Assembly: GCA_964384375.1 (NCBI GenBank) | Contig: CAYLLN010000012.1 | Span: 1-64,000, forward strand | Source of the DNA: CAYLLN01 sp964384375 | GTDB taxonomy: Bacteria > Planctomycetota > Planctomycetia > Pirellulales > Pirellulaceae | DNA: 64,000 nt | Direction of reading: 5' to 3' | In this document: one piece after another, positions 41,345 to 50,836 of the stretch | Layout: every line of letters starts with the position of its first letter | Numbering within the stretch: the stretch's first letter is position 1 | Made by a program: the position numbers and the translations under genes | Notes under the pieces: generated by a model | Told to the model about the DNA's origin: nothing | Database searches by the model: none | What the model saw: the letters and a program-made list of their open reading frames with translations, nothing else

Positions 41345-43516
41345 ATGGCTGAGGTCATTCTAGACATTGAGGGAATGCACTGTGCGAGCTGCGTGGCTCG
41401 CGTGGAGGGGGCGCTCGTGAAGGTGCCGGGGGTGCAGTCCGCCCACGTCAATCTCGCCACGAATCAGGGCAGAGTAGCATACGATGCCGGCAAGGCTTCG
41501 CTCGCGGCGATGTCCGCTGCCGTGACCGCCGCGGGATACGCCGCTCACCCCGCTGCCACGGGCTCGTCCGCTGCTGAAAGCATCAACAGCCGCTCGGCGG
41601 ACGAACTGTCCACGTGGAAATGGCGGCTGATTATCGCTGTTGCCCTGCTCGTGCCGCTCGTGGCGCTGCACCTGATTCCGGGCATTCCGCATCTGGTTGC
41701 CGCCTGGGGGCAATTCGCGCTGGCCGCAGCGATGCAGGCCATCGTCGGCTGGCCGTTCCTCGCGGGGGCGATCAAGCAGCTGCGACACGGCGCGGCGAAC
41801 ATGGACACGCTCATCGCCCTGGGCACGATGGCCGCCTTCGGTGCTGGCGTCGCCGATCTCACGCTTGGCCACCATTCCATGAACTTCATGGACGGAGGGA
41901 TGATCCTGGCGTTCATCACGCTCGGCAAGTATCTGGAAGCCCGCGCGAAGGGACGAGCTTCGCAAGCGATCCTGAAGCTGCTCGCTCTCGCGCCGCCGGT
42001 GGCCCGCATCGAGCGCAATCTGAATGTCGTCGAAATCCCGCTTGAGAAGGTTACCCTGGGGGAGACGCTCGTCATTCGACCTGGTGATAAGGTGCCGCTC
42101 GATGCCGTCGTGTTCACCGGCACGAGCGATGTGAACGAGGCCTGGCTCACCGGCGAGCCGCTGCCGGTCGCGAAGCGAACGGGTGACTCGATCTTCGCGG
42201 GTACGACGAACGGCAACGGTTCGCTGCGGGCCCGCGTAACGCATCTGGCGGCGGATACGTGGCTGGCACAAACCGTGGAGCTCGTTCGCAAAGCGCAGGA
42301 ATCGAAGGCCGGAGTGCAGCGACTCGCGGATCGCGTGGTGGCCTGGTTTGTGCCGGCGGTGCTGGCGATCGCGGCAGTCACGCTGGTTGCATGGGGAATG
42401 GCAAGTGACTGGACAATAGGCGTCTCGTGCGCCGTGGCAGTGCTCGTCGTTGCGTGCCCGTGTGCCTTGGGCCTCGCGACACCCGCCGCCGTGCTCGTTG
42501 GTTCCGGTCGCGGAGCCGAAAGTGGCATCCTGATCAAGGACGCCGAGGCGCTAGAAACGGCGGGACGGCTGACGGCCGTTGTCTTCGACAAAACGGGAAC
42601 GATCACGCTCGGCCAGCCGGAAGTGATCAGCATCTCCAGCGCCGATGGCGCTTCCCAAGAGCAAGTGCTGGCCATTGCCGCCGCAGCCGAGCGCCAGAGC
42701 AGTCATCCACTGGCTCGTGCGATTGTGACGCGAGCTTCGCAAGTTGTCGCCGAGCTTCCCGTTGCCGAGCGGGTGACGGTCATTCCGGGCCAAGGGATTG
42801 AGGCAATGGTCGATGGACAGTGCGTGCTGCTCGGCAACCGGGAGTTGATGCAGTCGCGGCTGGGATCGAATCAGGCCTTACCACAGGTCGATCTGCCCGG
42901 TCAAATGCCGATGTACGTTGCGCAGGGTGGCAAGCTTCTGGGCACGATCGTCCTTGCCGACCGGATCGCAGACTCAAGCCGTGCGGCAATCGTCGAACTG
43001 AAGCGGCTGGGCCTGACTCCGATGATGCTCTCCGGCGACCGACGTGAAACGGCAGAAGCAGTCGCGCGCGACGTGGGCATCGACCGCGTGATCGCCGAAG
43101 TGAAGCCGGACCAGAAGCTCGCGGCGATTCGCGATCTGCAACAAGCCGGCGAGGTCGTGGCGATGGTCGGCGACGGGATCAACGACGCACCGGCACTCGC
43201 GGCAGCGGACCTGGGGATCGCGATTGGCCTGGGCGCGGACGTGGCGATCGAATCGGCGGACATCGTCCTCGCACGGCACGATCTGGCTCTCGTGCCGAAG
43301 GCGGTTCGGCTGTCGCGTTCGGTGCTGGCGGTGATCTGGCAAAATCTCGGTTGGGCGACGATCTACAACATCGTCCTCATTCCGCTGGCTGCTGGCGTCT
43401 TCGTGCCGTTCTTGCACCTCCGCCTGCCGCCGGCCCTGGCCGCCGCGGCGATGGCGGCCAGCAGCGTCTCGGTCGTACTCAATAGCCTGCGTTTACGGCG
43501 AATTCCGATCCACTAG
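41345..43516 (+). CDS. copA: Copper-translocating P-type ATPase
   Basis: A 723-residue P1B-type ATPase of normal length. It has one N-terminal heavy-metal-binding domain (GMHCASC, Cys13 and Cys16), membrane helices from about residue 90, the ion-path C371-P-C373 motif in VVACPCALG, the phosphorylation Asp415 in DKTGT, the nucleotide-domain SSHPLARAI, and the hinge GDGIND (609-614). CPC together with a CxxC domain indicates Cu(I) or Ag(I) export. The ATG at 41345 has no well-spaced ribosome-binding site. A TTG start at 41336 is possible. No copper chaperone or CueR-type regulator is adjacent. Confidence 0.93.
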   Translation: MAEVILDIEGMHCASCVARVEGALVKVPGVQSAHVNLATNQGRVAYDAGKASLAAMSAAVTAAGYAAHPAATGSSAAESINSRSADELSTWKWRLIIAVALLVPLVALHLIPGIPHLVAAWGQFALAAAMQAIVGWPFLAGAIKQLRHGAANMDTLIALGTMAAFGAGVADLTLGHHSMNFMDGGMILAFITLGKYLEARAKGRASQAILKLLALAPPVARIERNLNVVEIPLEKVTLGETLVIRPGDKVPLDAVVFTGTSDVNEAWLTGEPLPVAKRTGDSIFAGTTNGNGSLRARVTHLAADTWLAQTVELVRKAQESKAGVQRLADRVVAWFVPAVLAIAAVTLVAWGMASDWTIGVSCAVAVLVVACPCALGLATPAAVLVGSGRGAESGILIKDAEALETAGRLTAVVFDKTGTITLGQPEVISISSADGASQEQVLAIAAAAERQSSHPLARAIVTRASQVVAELPVAERVTVIPGQGIEAMVDGQCVLLGNRELMQSRLGSNQALPQVDLPGQMPMYVAQGGKLLGTIVLADRIADSSRAAIVELKRLGLTPMMLSGDRRETAEAVARDVGIDRVIAEVKPDQKLAAIRDLQQAGEVVAMVGDGINDAPALAAADLGIAIGLGADVAIESADIVLARHDLALVPKAVRLSRSVLAVIWQNLGWATIYNIVLIPLAAGVFVPFLHLRLPPALAAAAMAASSVSVVLNSLRLRRIPIH

Positions 43517-43528
43517 AGCCTGTCTTGC

Positions 43529-44779
43529 CTACGGTCCATCCAGCGGCCGATTCATCGGCGGCGGGGGTGGCTGCTTCCAGATGTGCGTCGGTTGATAGCG
43601 AAGATCGAGATGCGGCGTCTCGACCGGCTTTCCGCCTCCCGCTTTCGAGACCAGTAAAGCGTCGAGAGCGGCACTGGTGAAGAGCGTGCGTTCCGGTGGC
43701 CACGACGGTTGGCCGGTGTGGATCATCTGCTCGACCCCTTTCAGCAAAATCGCAAAGTGCTGAAAGGGACGAGCTTCCTGCGTCCAGAAGCACGTTGAGG
43801 AAGTGGTGCCATCGCCGTAGCGCCACGCGACCGTCCATTCACCCACGGCTCCATTCAGCGTGAGGATGCTCGCCCGCAGGCCGTCGCGATAGTCGATCAC
43901 GAACAGGGCCGGCTCCTTAACAAGTTCCGGCAGCGACTTGCCTGGCGCCAGCGGCCGCTCTTTGAGTCGCGTGAGCGCTTCATCGAGCAGCTTCGCGTCG
44001 TACACGCCTTCCTTGCCGGCTTGCCAGACTGCATCGCCCGTGAGACAGCGAACCGCGAGAATGCCCGTTTCGCCCCCTTTCCGCCGCTCGGCCAGACACT
44101 GCACCATCTCCAGGGCGTGAAAGCCGTAGGTGTCGAGACGGTGATACGAGACGGCAACGATCTCCTTCAGCGGGCGGCCGAGCTCGACGTCGGCCTCCGG
44201 ATATCGCCACAGCGTCGGCAGCGACGAGCCGGCCATCAGTGGAATCTTTAGCCGCTCCTTCTCTTTCCAGAACCACTCGATGTCGGCCCGGTCGTCTTCG
44301 AGGTGCTTGTCGCTGAAAACCGGCGCCACGCGGCCGCTGGCCTCGAAGACCTTGACGATCTCGCCAAACAGCCGTCGCTTGGGATACTCGATGCTGCCGG
44401 CCGGACTTTCGGGATACTCGCCGTGCTCGGCAATCAGCAGCACGCCATCGACCGCCAGCTTGTCGCCTTCTAGCGTCAGCGCTCTGGCAACCGAATCGTA
44501 GATCGGGATGCCGTGCTTTTTGGCCAACTCGCGACTTTTGTCGCGCTCGGGGAACTGATCGACGTAAAGCGAGGCGAGCCTTAGCTTAGGAAACTCTCCC
44601 TGGCCGTCGAGCGTGTACCCTTCCAGCAGCCGGCCGGCGATCACATCCGCGTGGGAATTCTGGTACCAGACTGTTGTGACCACGGCGACGCGAGGGATCT
44701 TGTCATCTGCGATCAATGTCGAGCATGCCAATGCCGCGATTGCTGAAAAGATCGAGAGTGGTACGACTCGCGCACGCAT
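43529..44779 (-). CDS. Exported protein of unknown function, paired with a DUF1501 gene
   Basis: A 416-residue protein with signal peptide MRARVVPLSIFSAIAALACS to LIADD. The mature part begins with a Rossmann-like IPRVAVVTTVWYQNSHADVI and continues through ELAKKHGIPIYDSVARAL and AVDGVLLIAEHGEYP, which recall the NAD-binding half of Gfo/Idh oxidoreductases, but a GxGxxG is not present. Proline-rich C-terminus. The ATG at 44779 is chosen for the signal peptide. It follows the DUF1501 gene by 47 bp on the same strand, so the two are probably co-transcribed. Substrate unknown. Confidence 0.75.
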   Translation of the reverse strand: MRARVVPLSIFSAIAALACSTLIADDKIPRVAVVTTVWYQNSHADVIAGRLLEGYTLDGQGEFPKLRLASLYVDQFPERDKSRELAKKHGIPIYDSVARALTLEGDKLAVDGVLLIAEHGEYPESPAGSIEYPKRRLFGEIVKVFEASGRVAPVFSDKHLEDDRADIEWFWKEKERLKIPLMAGSSLPTLWRYPEADVELGRPLKEIVAVSYHRLDTYGFHALEMVQCLAERRKGGETGILAVRCLTGDAVWQAGKEGVYDAKLLDEALTRLKERPLAPGKSLPELVKEPALFVIDYRDGLRASILTLNGAVGEWTVAWRYGDGTTSSTCFWTQEARPFQHFAILLKGVEQMIHTGQPSWPPERTLFTSAALDALLVSKAGGGKPVETPHLDLRYQPTHIWKQPPPPPMNRPLDGP

Positions 44780-44826
44780 GGAGTGAATTCCAGAGAAGCT
44801 CGATGAAACTAGCAATCAGATGCGCT

Positions 44827-46266
44827 TTATCCGAACAGCTCCATCACCGGCTGGCCTCCATTCACAATGCTCACGGGCCGGCCGGTCGCGTCGGGCAGTT
44901 GCAGGTGGTGGTTGATCCCCAGGGCGTGATAGATCGTCGCCGCGAGATCCTCGGGACTGGTCGGGCGATCGATGGGATAGGCCGCGTCCTTGTCGCTGCC
45001 ACCATAGGCCGCACCGCCGCGGACGCCGCCGCCGGCCAGCACCGCAGGAAAGAGCGTGCTCCAGTGATTGCGCCCCCAGCGGTCGTTGGCTTGAGGTGTC
45101 CGGCCCATCTCGCCCAGGCACACGACCAGCGTTTCGTCGAGCAAGCCGCGGGCGGACAGGTCTTCGAGCAGCGATGCCAGGGCATTATCGAGCGCCGGCA
45201 GCAGGTGCTTCTTCACATCGTCGCTATGGGTGTGCGAATCCCAGCTATAGCCATCGACCGCTTCGAAGTGGACCGTCACATAGCGCACCCCTGCCTCGAC
45301 GAGGCGACGAGCGAGCAGCACCGACTGGCCGAAGAGGTTCCGTCCGTACTTGTCACGCAGGTCGGCAGGCTCTTGGCGGATATCGAGAGCCTGCTTTGTG
45401 GCGGTCGATGTCGCGAGCGTGAAGGCCCGTGATTGAAAGTTGTCGAGCGCGGCGAGCGAGGGACTCTTGTCGAGCGAGCGGAGCTGCTCGTCGAGTTGCT
45501 GCTCGAGCGTCTGCCGCCGCGCCACGCGGTCGAGCGTCAGTTCGGCCGGCAAGGCCAATCCCTGAATCTGATAGTTGAGCTCCTCGTCGGTGCAATTGCG
45601 GAAGTAGGGATTGTCCTTCTTGTCGCGCTTGTCGATCGTCGTCGTCAGCGGATCGTAGCCGCGGCCCAGCCAGCCAGCATATTCGCCGGGGCGGCGAAGC
45701 TGAATCGAATACTCTTCCAGCCGACCGAGAAAGTTCGGAGTCACGACATAGGCGGGCAAATTCGCCTGCGAAGCCCGTTCGGCAAAAACTTCTGGCTGGC
45801 GCTGGCTCAGGTATTCGACGACGGCGCCGATGCTGGGCCAATCTCGTGGGGTCGCATTGAATCCACCCCCGATCGGGATATGCCACGGATGTCCGGTTTG
45901 CACATAGTGCCCGGCCGTGCTGTGATCGTTATAGGTATGCGTCATCGACCGCAAGACGCAGAACTTATCGCTGCACGCGGCCAATCGAGGGAGCTGATCG
46001 CTGATCAGGAGCCCAGGCGTTTTGCACGGCGTGGGGCTGTACGGCCCCCGAATCTTGCTCGGCGCGTTGGGCTTCAGGTCGAAGGTTTCGAGCTGGCTCG
46101 GCCCGCCAAAGAGCAGCAGGAAGATGACGGACTTGGCCCGTGCAGGGTGCGACTTCACTCCCGCTTCGGCCGCCAGAAGACGCGGTAACGAGAGCCCAAA
46201 GAGCCCTACGCCGGCCGCTTCGAGAAGCGAGCGGCGAGAGAGTGCATCGTGCTTGAGTCGCAGCAT
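44827..46266 (-). CDS. DUF1501 domain protein with Tat signal
   Basis: A 479-residue protein. A twin-arginine signal is at the N-terminus (ALSRRSLLEAAGVGLFGLSL, residues 8-27), followed by the sulfatase/alkaline-phosphatase-like DUF1501 domain with FLLLFGGPSQLETFDLKP, SDQLPRLAACSDKFCVLRSM, HTYNDHSTAGHYVQTG and LVVCLGEMGRTPQAND. The family is abundant in Planctomycetes and often sits next to DUF1549/DUF1553 genes; its enzymatic role is not known. It is exported folded by Tat, suggesting a bound metal. Confidence 0.93.
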   Translation of the reverse strand: MLRLKHDALSRRSLLEAAGVGLFGLSLPRLLAAEAGVKSHPARAKSVIFLLLFGGPSQLETFDLKPNAPSKIRGPYSPTPCKTPGLLISDQLPRLAACSDKFCVLRSMTHTYNDHSTAGHYVQTGHPWHIPIGGGFNATPRDWPSIGAVVEYLSQRQPEVFAERASQANLPAYVVTPNFLGRLEEYSIQLRRPGEYAGWLGRGYDPLTTTIDKRDKKDNPYFRNCTDEELNYQIQGLALPAELTLDRVARRQTLEQQLDEQLRSLDKSPSLAALDNFQSRAFTLATSTATKQALDIRQEPADLRDKYGRNLFGQSVLLARRLVEAGVRYVTVHFEAVDGYSWDSHTHSDDVKKHLLPALDNALASLLEDLSARGLLDETLVVCLGEMGRTPQANDRWGRNHWSTLFPAVLAGGGVRGGAAYGGSDKDAAYPIDRPTSPEDLAATIYHALGINHHLQLPDATGRPVSIVNGGQPVMELFG

Positions 46267-46365
46267 GGATTCGTCCCTGGAGCTGTGGTTGCACCAGGGA
46301 CGAACGTATCAGCGCGGGCTGATTTGTGCAATCGTTTCCCGCGATCCGTCAGTTCCGCGATTCAA

Positions 46366-47247
46366 TTAGCGGCGCAGCGGATTCACTGGAATGGAGACCT
46401 CTTCTAAGGCAACTTCCGCCGAGGCGCGACGAACGGTCGTCGGCAGCAGATTCGGCGGAGCAGGAGCGGCTTCGGTTTGGACCGAGGCGTGGCGAACGGT
46501 GGTCGTTTCCGCGGTCTTCGTGGGGACCGCGCGGCTACGAGAATGACCGGCATACTTGTCGGGTGCGGTCGATTTGACGGGCGCGGACTTCATGGCGGGT
46601 GCTGCGGCGCGAGTGCCAGTCGTCACTTTGTAAGGGGACGACTTCGGGGCGGCATATGTCTGAATCGGCGCGGGATAGGTCTGCACACCGTGTGCCGGAT
46701 CGACCATCGGCTTCGGCGGAAGTGGATCGTCTTGGAACGGATCGGAGAGCATTGGCTGGCCGATCGGCGAGCTGCACGAATCGCAGCTCGATGTGCAACT
46801 GTTGCAACCGAATTTCTTACAGCCACCGCATCCGCCGAAGCAATGTCCTCCGGTAAAGAGATGCGGCTTGCAGTGTCCAAACAGGCAGAGAGGCTCGCTC
46901 GTGCAGCATTTGTTGCAAGGGAGGAGGCAGTCGAGCATCCGGGCAATTCGTTTAAGACAACAGAACGGGCCGCGATGTGGACAGCAGTTGTCGTACCCCA
47001 CGCAAACGCTCGTGCAGCCGATCGGCTTGTCGCAGCAGCTATAGTCGCCAACGACCTTGCCGCCGGTGTAGCCGGCGCTCGCATAGCTGGAACTGGCGTA
47101 GCCGGCCCATTCGACCTGATCGGCGGGCTTGAGGATCGAGCGCGTGGCACTGGCCGGCGCGCGGCCCGGTGCGGGCGAGTATTGGCCAACTGCGACCGCG
47201 GGTACAAGCAGCGCCGCGAAGCAGACGAAGCGAGTAAGCGTTTTCAT
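46366..47247 (-). CDS. Cysteine-rich exported protein
   Basis: A 293-residue protein with signal peptide MKTLTRFVCFAALLVPAVAVG. Residues 60-155 are very Cys-rich (CCDKPIGCTSVCVGYDNCC, CFGGCGGCKKFGCNSC), and the rest is Pro/Ala/Thr-rich and basic, likely disordered. Many disulfides or metal-thiolate sites are possible. The ATG at 47247 has GGAGG just upstream. Such proteins are seen in planctomycetes, which have a proteinaceous cell envelope; a cell-wall role is a guess. Confidence 0.75.
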   Translation of the reverse strand: MKTLTRFVCFAALLVPAVAVGQYSPAPGRAPASATRSILKPADQVEWAGYASSSYASAGYTGGKVVGDYSCCDKPIGCTSVCVGYDNCCPHRGPFCCLKRIARMLDCLLPCNKCCTSEPLCLFGHCKPHLFTGGHCFGGCGGCKKFGCNSCTSSCDSCSSPIGQPMLSDPFQDDPLPPKPMVDPAHGVQTYPAPIQTYAAPKSSPYKVTTGTRAAAPAMKSAPVKSTAPDKYAGHSRSRAVPTKTAETTTVRHASVQTEAAPAPPNLLPTTVRRASAEVALEEVSIPVNPLRR

Positions 47248-47556
47248 TCCCCCCTCCATGACGAACGGTCCGGCACATCCGGCATGACCGGAGCCTTCGC
47301 TACGGTCGTCATTGGTCATCGAACCGATAGGCGCGGAGCGGCGAGAAGTTTCGCTAAAAGCGGCAAAGTCGTCGCGATCGGCAGTGTTGATGCAATTTGC
47401 CCAGGTTGACGACCGCGATTTTTCGGCCAAGCCCGGCAAGATTGCCAGCTCATTGGCGAACTACTGCTATCCAGCCGGCGCAAGTGAGTTTGTTGCGTCG
47501 CGCTGAGAACTATCCCAGGGAAACTCGCAAGTCTCGTTCTAGCAAGGAGTTGTGTC
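47248..47556. other. Divergent intergenic region
   Basis: A 309-bp gap between the Cys-rich protein gene (minus) and a small membrane-protein gene (plus). Promoters for both must lie here, but I see no convincing -35/-10 pair, RNA gene or repeat. Confidence 0.45.
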
Positions 47557-47904
47557 ATGTTCGGCAAGCCAACCTGGTTCCGGGCCAAGGCGATCGGCTG
47601 GGGAGTCACGCCCACTTCGTGGCAAGGCTGGGCTTACACAACTCTCTGGGCCGCAGCGATTGCCGGGCCTTTTGTGCTTCTCCTCGGTCGTGGCCAGCCG
47701 ATCGAAGCCCTCGCCTGGGCCGGGCTGGGCATCGGTGCATTGGCTTACGACGTGCGGCAGATTTTGCTCGCGATGAACCCGCCCAAGGCCGCTCCTGAAA
47801 CGGTCGCAACTCCTGTTCGCGAAGACAACGTCCTCTACATCATGGACGATGAGCAGACGCACCCGCGCGTGGCGACACGGGGCTTCAATCTGCAAACGCG
47901 GTAG
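47557..47904 (+). CDS. Small membrane protein
   Basis: A 115-residue protein with two hydrophobic segments, at about residues 26-44 (TTLWAAAIAGPFVLLLG) and 49-68 (IEALAWAGLGIGALAYD), and a soluble C-terminal tail containing DNVLYIMDDE. AAGGAG lies 9 nt before the ATG. I do not recognise the family. It converges with the acyl-CoA dehydrogenase gene, 15 bp apart. Confidence 0.72.
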   Translation: MFGKPTWFRAKAIGWGVTPTSWQGWAYTTLWAAAIAGPFVLLLGRGQPIEALAWAGLGIGALAYDVRQILLAMNPPKAAPETVATPVREDNVLYIMDDEQTHPRVATRGFNLQTR

Positions 47905-47919
47905 ATCAGGTTCGATAGC

Positions 47920-49683
47920 TCAGAGGCTTGATTTCAGTATTCGATTGGCCAGCGCGCTGGTCGCGTCGTCATCGTTCGACCAGAGGTCGGTCATCGCTCG
48001 CCGAATTCGCCGGCCTGCCGTGAGCAAGTAATACCGGCCCGATTCCAGATCGAGCCGATGCTCCGCGCCGTTGCCTCCATGCTCGCGCAAGAGTGCGTCG
48101 AGCCGATTGAGCACGCAAGCGCTCACGTAAAGTTCCGTCGCGGCATCGGCGACGCGGCCCAGTTGATACTGCCGATCAACGATGCCGAGCTGATACGTGC
48201 GCAAGAGCCGCTCGACATTCTGCCCCACGAGCGACACCAGCTTGCCGAGCTTTGCCGCGTCGGGCTCTAGCTCGGACGAGCGGACGCTGACCGTTGGCGA
48301 CACCAACAGCGAGCCGAGCTTTCGTCCGGCGAAGCGGCCGATGCGCGACAGGTTGCCGATCGGATAGTAGATCGCGTCGAGGATCGCCTTGAGTTCCAGC
48401 CCCACATCACGCATGCCTACGAGGGCCGAGAACGCCCGCAGCACGTCGTTGGCCCCTTCACCGATCGTATTGATCCGGGCGTCACGCACCATCCGCTCGA
48501 ACGGCTGGTCAGTGAAGTACGCCGTACCGCCATGCAATTGGAACGTGTCGTTCAGAATCTTCCAGAGCGTTTCCGTGGCGAAAACTTTGAGCATGGCCGT
48601 TTCGAGCATGAAGTCCCCTTCGCCCGAGTCGATCAGTGCGGCTGTTTGGTAGGTACAGGCCTCCATCGCAAATGCTCCGGCATGCATGTAGGCGAGCTTT
48701 TCCTTCACGAGCTCGAAGCTCCCCAGCGTTTGCCCAAATTGCACGCGTCGATTGGCGTGTTCGACGGCCCGTGCGACGCAATACTTGGCCGCGCCGGTGC
48801 AACTGGCCCCGAAAGTTGTCCGGCCAAAGTCGAGGACAGTCAACGCGACCTTGAGCCCCTTGCCGAGTTGTCCCAGCACGTTTTCGCGCGGGACGAACAT
48901 GTCGCGAAACGCGAGCCGGCCGGTCGCGGTGCCACGCACTCCCATCTTTTCCATCCGCTTCTCAACGACCTCAAAGCCGGGCATGTCGGGCGTGACGAGA
49001 AAGGCGGTGATCTTGCTATCGCGGCCGTCAGGTGTTGGCGTGCGGGCCATAACGGTGAGTACCTGGGCGATGCCGCCGTTGGTGATCCACCGTTTCTGTC
49101 CGTTCAGCACAAAGCCGCTGCCGTCTGGTTTGGGGGTCGCCGTCGTTTGCACGTTGGCCGCATCGCTGCCGGCCTCCGGCTCGGTCAGGGCGAACGCGCT
49201 GATCCACTCGCCGCTGGCCAGCTTGGGTAGCCAGCGGGTCTTTTGCTCCTCGGTGCCAAACAGCACCAGTGCCCGCGGACCAATCGAATGATGGGCGTTG
49301 ACGAACAGTGCCGTGCTGCCGCAATGGGCGCCGAGCACCTCCAGCACTTGGCAATACGACACTTGCGACATCGCCAGCCCGCCGCACGAGGTCGGCAGGC
49401 ATGCTCCCAGCACGCCGAGCTTCCCCAGGCCGTGGACGACGCTGTCGGGAATGATCGCTTGTCGGTCGATCGCCACCGGATCGACTTCGCGGGCACAGAA
49501 GTCGCGTAGTCGCTGCACCAGTTCGCCGGTTCGCTCATCGGCCTCCAAGTGCGGATACGACAGCAAGCGGTCCCCCAGGTATTGTCCGAAAAACAACCCC
49601 TTCGCAAAGCCGATGTCCGCCAGTCGGTCCCCCAGAATCTCCTCAGCTTGCTGGATCTGCTGCTCGCGCTGCGATGTCGCCAT
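47920..49683 (-). CDS. Acyl-CoA dehydrogenase family protein
   Basis: A 587-residue flavoprotein. The standard acyl-CoA dehydrogenase core is present: an N-terminal helical domain, then FALTEPEAGSDAANVQ and GQKRWITNGG, then VRGTATGRLAFRDMFVP and INTIGEGANDVLRAF, in which the Glu and flanking Gly fit the active-site and FAD regions. About 180 C-terminal residues extend beyond the usual 380-400, as in very-long-chain enzymes such as ACAD9/VLCAD. It would oxidise acyl-CoA to enoyl-CoA. The ATG at 49683 is chosen. The electron acceptor (ETF) is not encoded here. Confidence 0.9.
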   Translation of the reverse strand: MATSQREQQIQQAEEILGDRLADIGFAKGLFFGQYLGDRLLSYPHLEADERTGELVQRLRDFCAREVDPVAIDRQAIIPDSVVHGLGKLGVLGACLPTSCGGLAMSQVSYCQVLEVLGAHCGSTALFVNAHHSIGPRALVLFGTEEQKTRWLPKLASGEWISAFALTEPEAGSDAANVQTTATPKPDGSGFVLNGQKRWITNGGIAQVLTVMARTPTPDGRDSKITAFLVTPDMPGFEVVEKRMEKMGVRGTATGRLAFRDMFVPRENVLGQLGKGLKVALTVLDFGRTTFGASCTGAAKYCVARAVEHANRRVQFGQTLGSFELVKEKLAYMHAGAFAMEACTYQTAALIDSGEGDFMLETAMLKVFATETLWKILNDTFQLHGGTAYFTDQPFERMVRDARINTIGEGANDVLRAFSALVGMRDVGLELKAILDAIYYPIGNLSRIGRFAGRKLGSLLVSPTVSVRSSELEPDAAKLGKLVSLVGQNVERLLRTYQLGIVDRQYQLGRVADAATELYVSACVLNRLDALLREHGGNGAEHRLDLESGRYYLLTAGRRIRRAMTDLWSNDDDATSALANRILKSSL

Positions 49684-49901
49684 GGTGGTTGCTGTCAAGT
49701 TGGAGAGGTTGAGAGGGCGGACGATGGTCGCCCATAAGTGAATCTTATGCGCGCCAGCAGGACTTGTCGTAGGGCAGAATCCCAATTGCTTTGTCTGGGT
49801 GGCTGTGGTTTACGCTGCAAACCACGGACGAACCGCCTCGGACAGTTTGGAGGGTACATGTACAGACGCCGGCAAGCCTGCCCGACCACCCGCCTGCGGT
49901 G

Positions 49902-49907
49902 TATAAT
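49902..49907 (+). promoter_or_regulatory. Candidate -10 element of the UVR-motif gene
   Basis: TATAAT, directly preceded by TG, lies about 70 bp before the ATG at 49977. A matching -35 is not obvious. Confidence 0.4.
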
Positions 49908-49976
49908 CGTGTCGTAACTGACCGCGATTTCCGTCTGCTGCAAGCCCGCAATCAGGACCGCCCGCGCGGTCATCCG

Positions 49977-50720
49977 ATGGCACGTAAAGAGAACATCGAC
50001 CGCATCCTCCGCGACTGGCCCTACGATCCGCAAGGGATCAGCGTACGGAAGAAAAAGGGGGACGACGGCCGGGACGTGCTGCAAATGCGGCTGGATTTGG
50101 GGCTGCTCCAACTTGAAGCGACGGGCCGCCCCGACGGTCAGCGTCCCGAGGGGGCCGACACGTATTTCGATTACCTCGTCGGCCGCACGGTCAAAGAGGG
50201 GAACGAGTACGTGATGACGGAGGACGAGTGCGAGGAGGCGGACCGCGAATTCGTGCAGTTCTATCACCGCCGCATCTGCTGGCTGGCCCTTCGCGAATTT
50301 CACAATGCGGTGGCCGATGCCGACCACACGCTGCACATGATGGACTTCTGCCGCGACCATTCGCCCGACGAGCAATGGACGCTATCGCACGAGCAATACC
50401 GGCCGTTCGTCCTGTTCCATCGCACGCAAGCCGCCGCCCTCGCCGCTCTGGGTGACAAGGGTGCGGAAGTCGCCGTCGAGGAGCTGAATGCGGGCTTGGA
50501 TAAGATGCGGAGCGTCTTTGTCCAGTACGAGGCCGAGGAAGAATTCGACGAGGACGAACTAGTCCAGCGGCTCATCGAGCTCCGCGAATCGCTCCGGCAG
50601 CACTTCCGCGTCGGCCGCACCTTGCAGGAACAGCTCGAAGAAGCAGTGGCCAACGAAAAGTACGAACTGGCCGCCGAAATCCGCGACGAGCTCAACCGGC
50701 GCAACTCGCGAGCGCGGTGA
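49977..50720 (+). CDS. UVR-motif protein
   Basis: A 247-residue protein. The last 35 residues form a UvrB/UvrC-type UVR helical motif (LQEQLEEAVANEKYELAAEI then RDELNRR). The first 200 residues are an uncharacterised domain with MRLDLGLLQLEATGRPDGQ and a helical FYHRRICWLALREFHNAVAD. The UVR helix mediates interactions in nucleotide excision repair and in McsA-type arginine kinase activators. The N-terminal part does not resemble UvrB or McsA zinc fingers. The ATG at 49977 is chosen because the upstream frame is spurious. Confidence 0.83.
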   Translation: MARKENIDRILRDWPYDPQGISVRKKKGDDGRDVLQMRLDLGLLQLEATGRPDGQRPEGADTYFDYLVGRTVKEGNEYVMTEDECEEADREFVQFYHRRICWLALREFHNAVADADHTLHMMDFCRDHSPDEQWTLSHEQYRPFVLFHRTQAAALAALGDKGAEVAVEELNAGLDKMRSVFVQYEAEEEFDEDELVQRLIELRESLRQHFRVGRTLQEQLEEAVANEKYELAAEIRDELNRRNSRAR

Positions 50721-50836
50721 ACTCGCGGGGCTGGGAAAAATGCCCGCTGAAGAAGACCATGGCGGGAGCATAGCAAAGCGCTGTTGACTCGACATAAATT
50801 AGCGATTCCTGCTCATCCTTTTTGAGAGCCGCAAGA

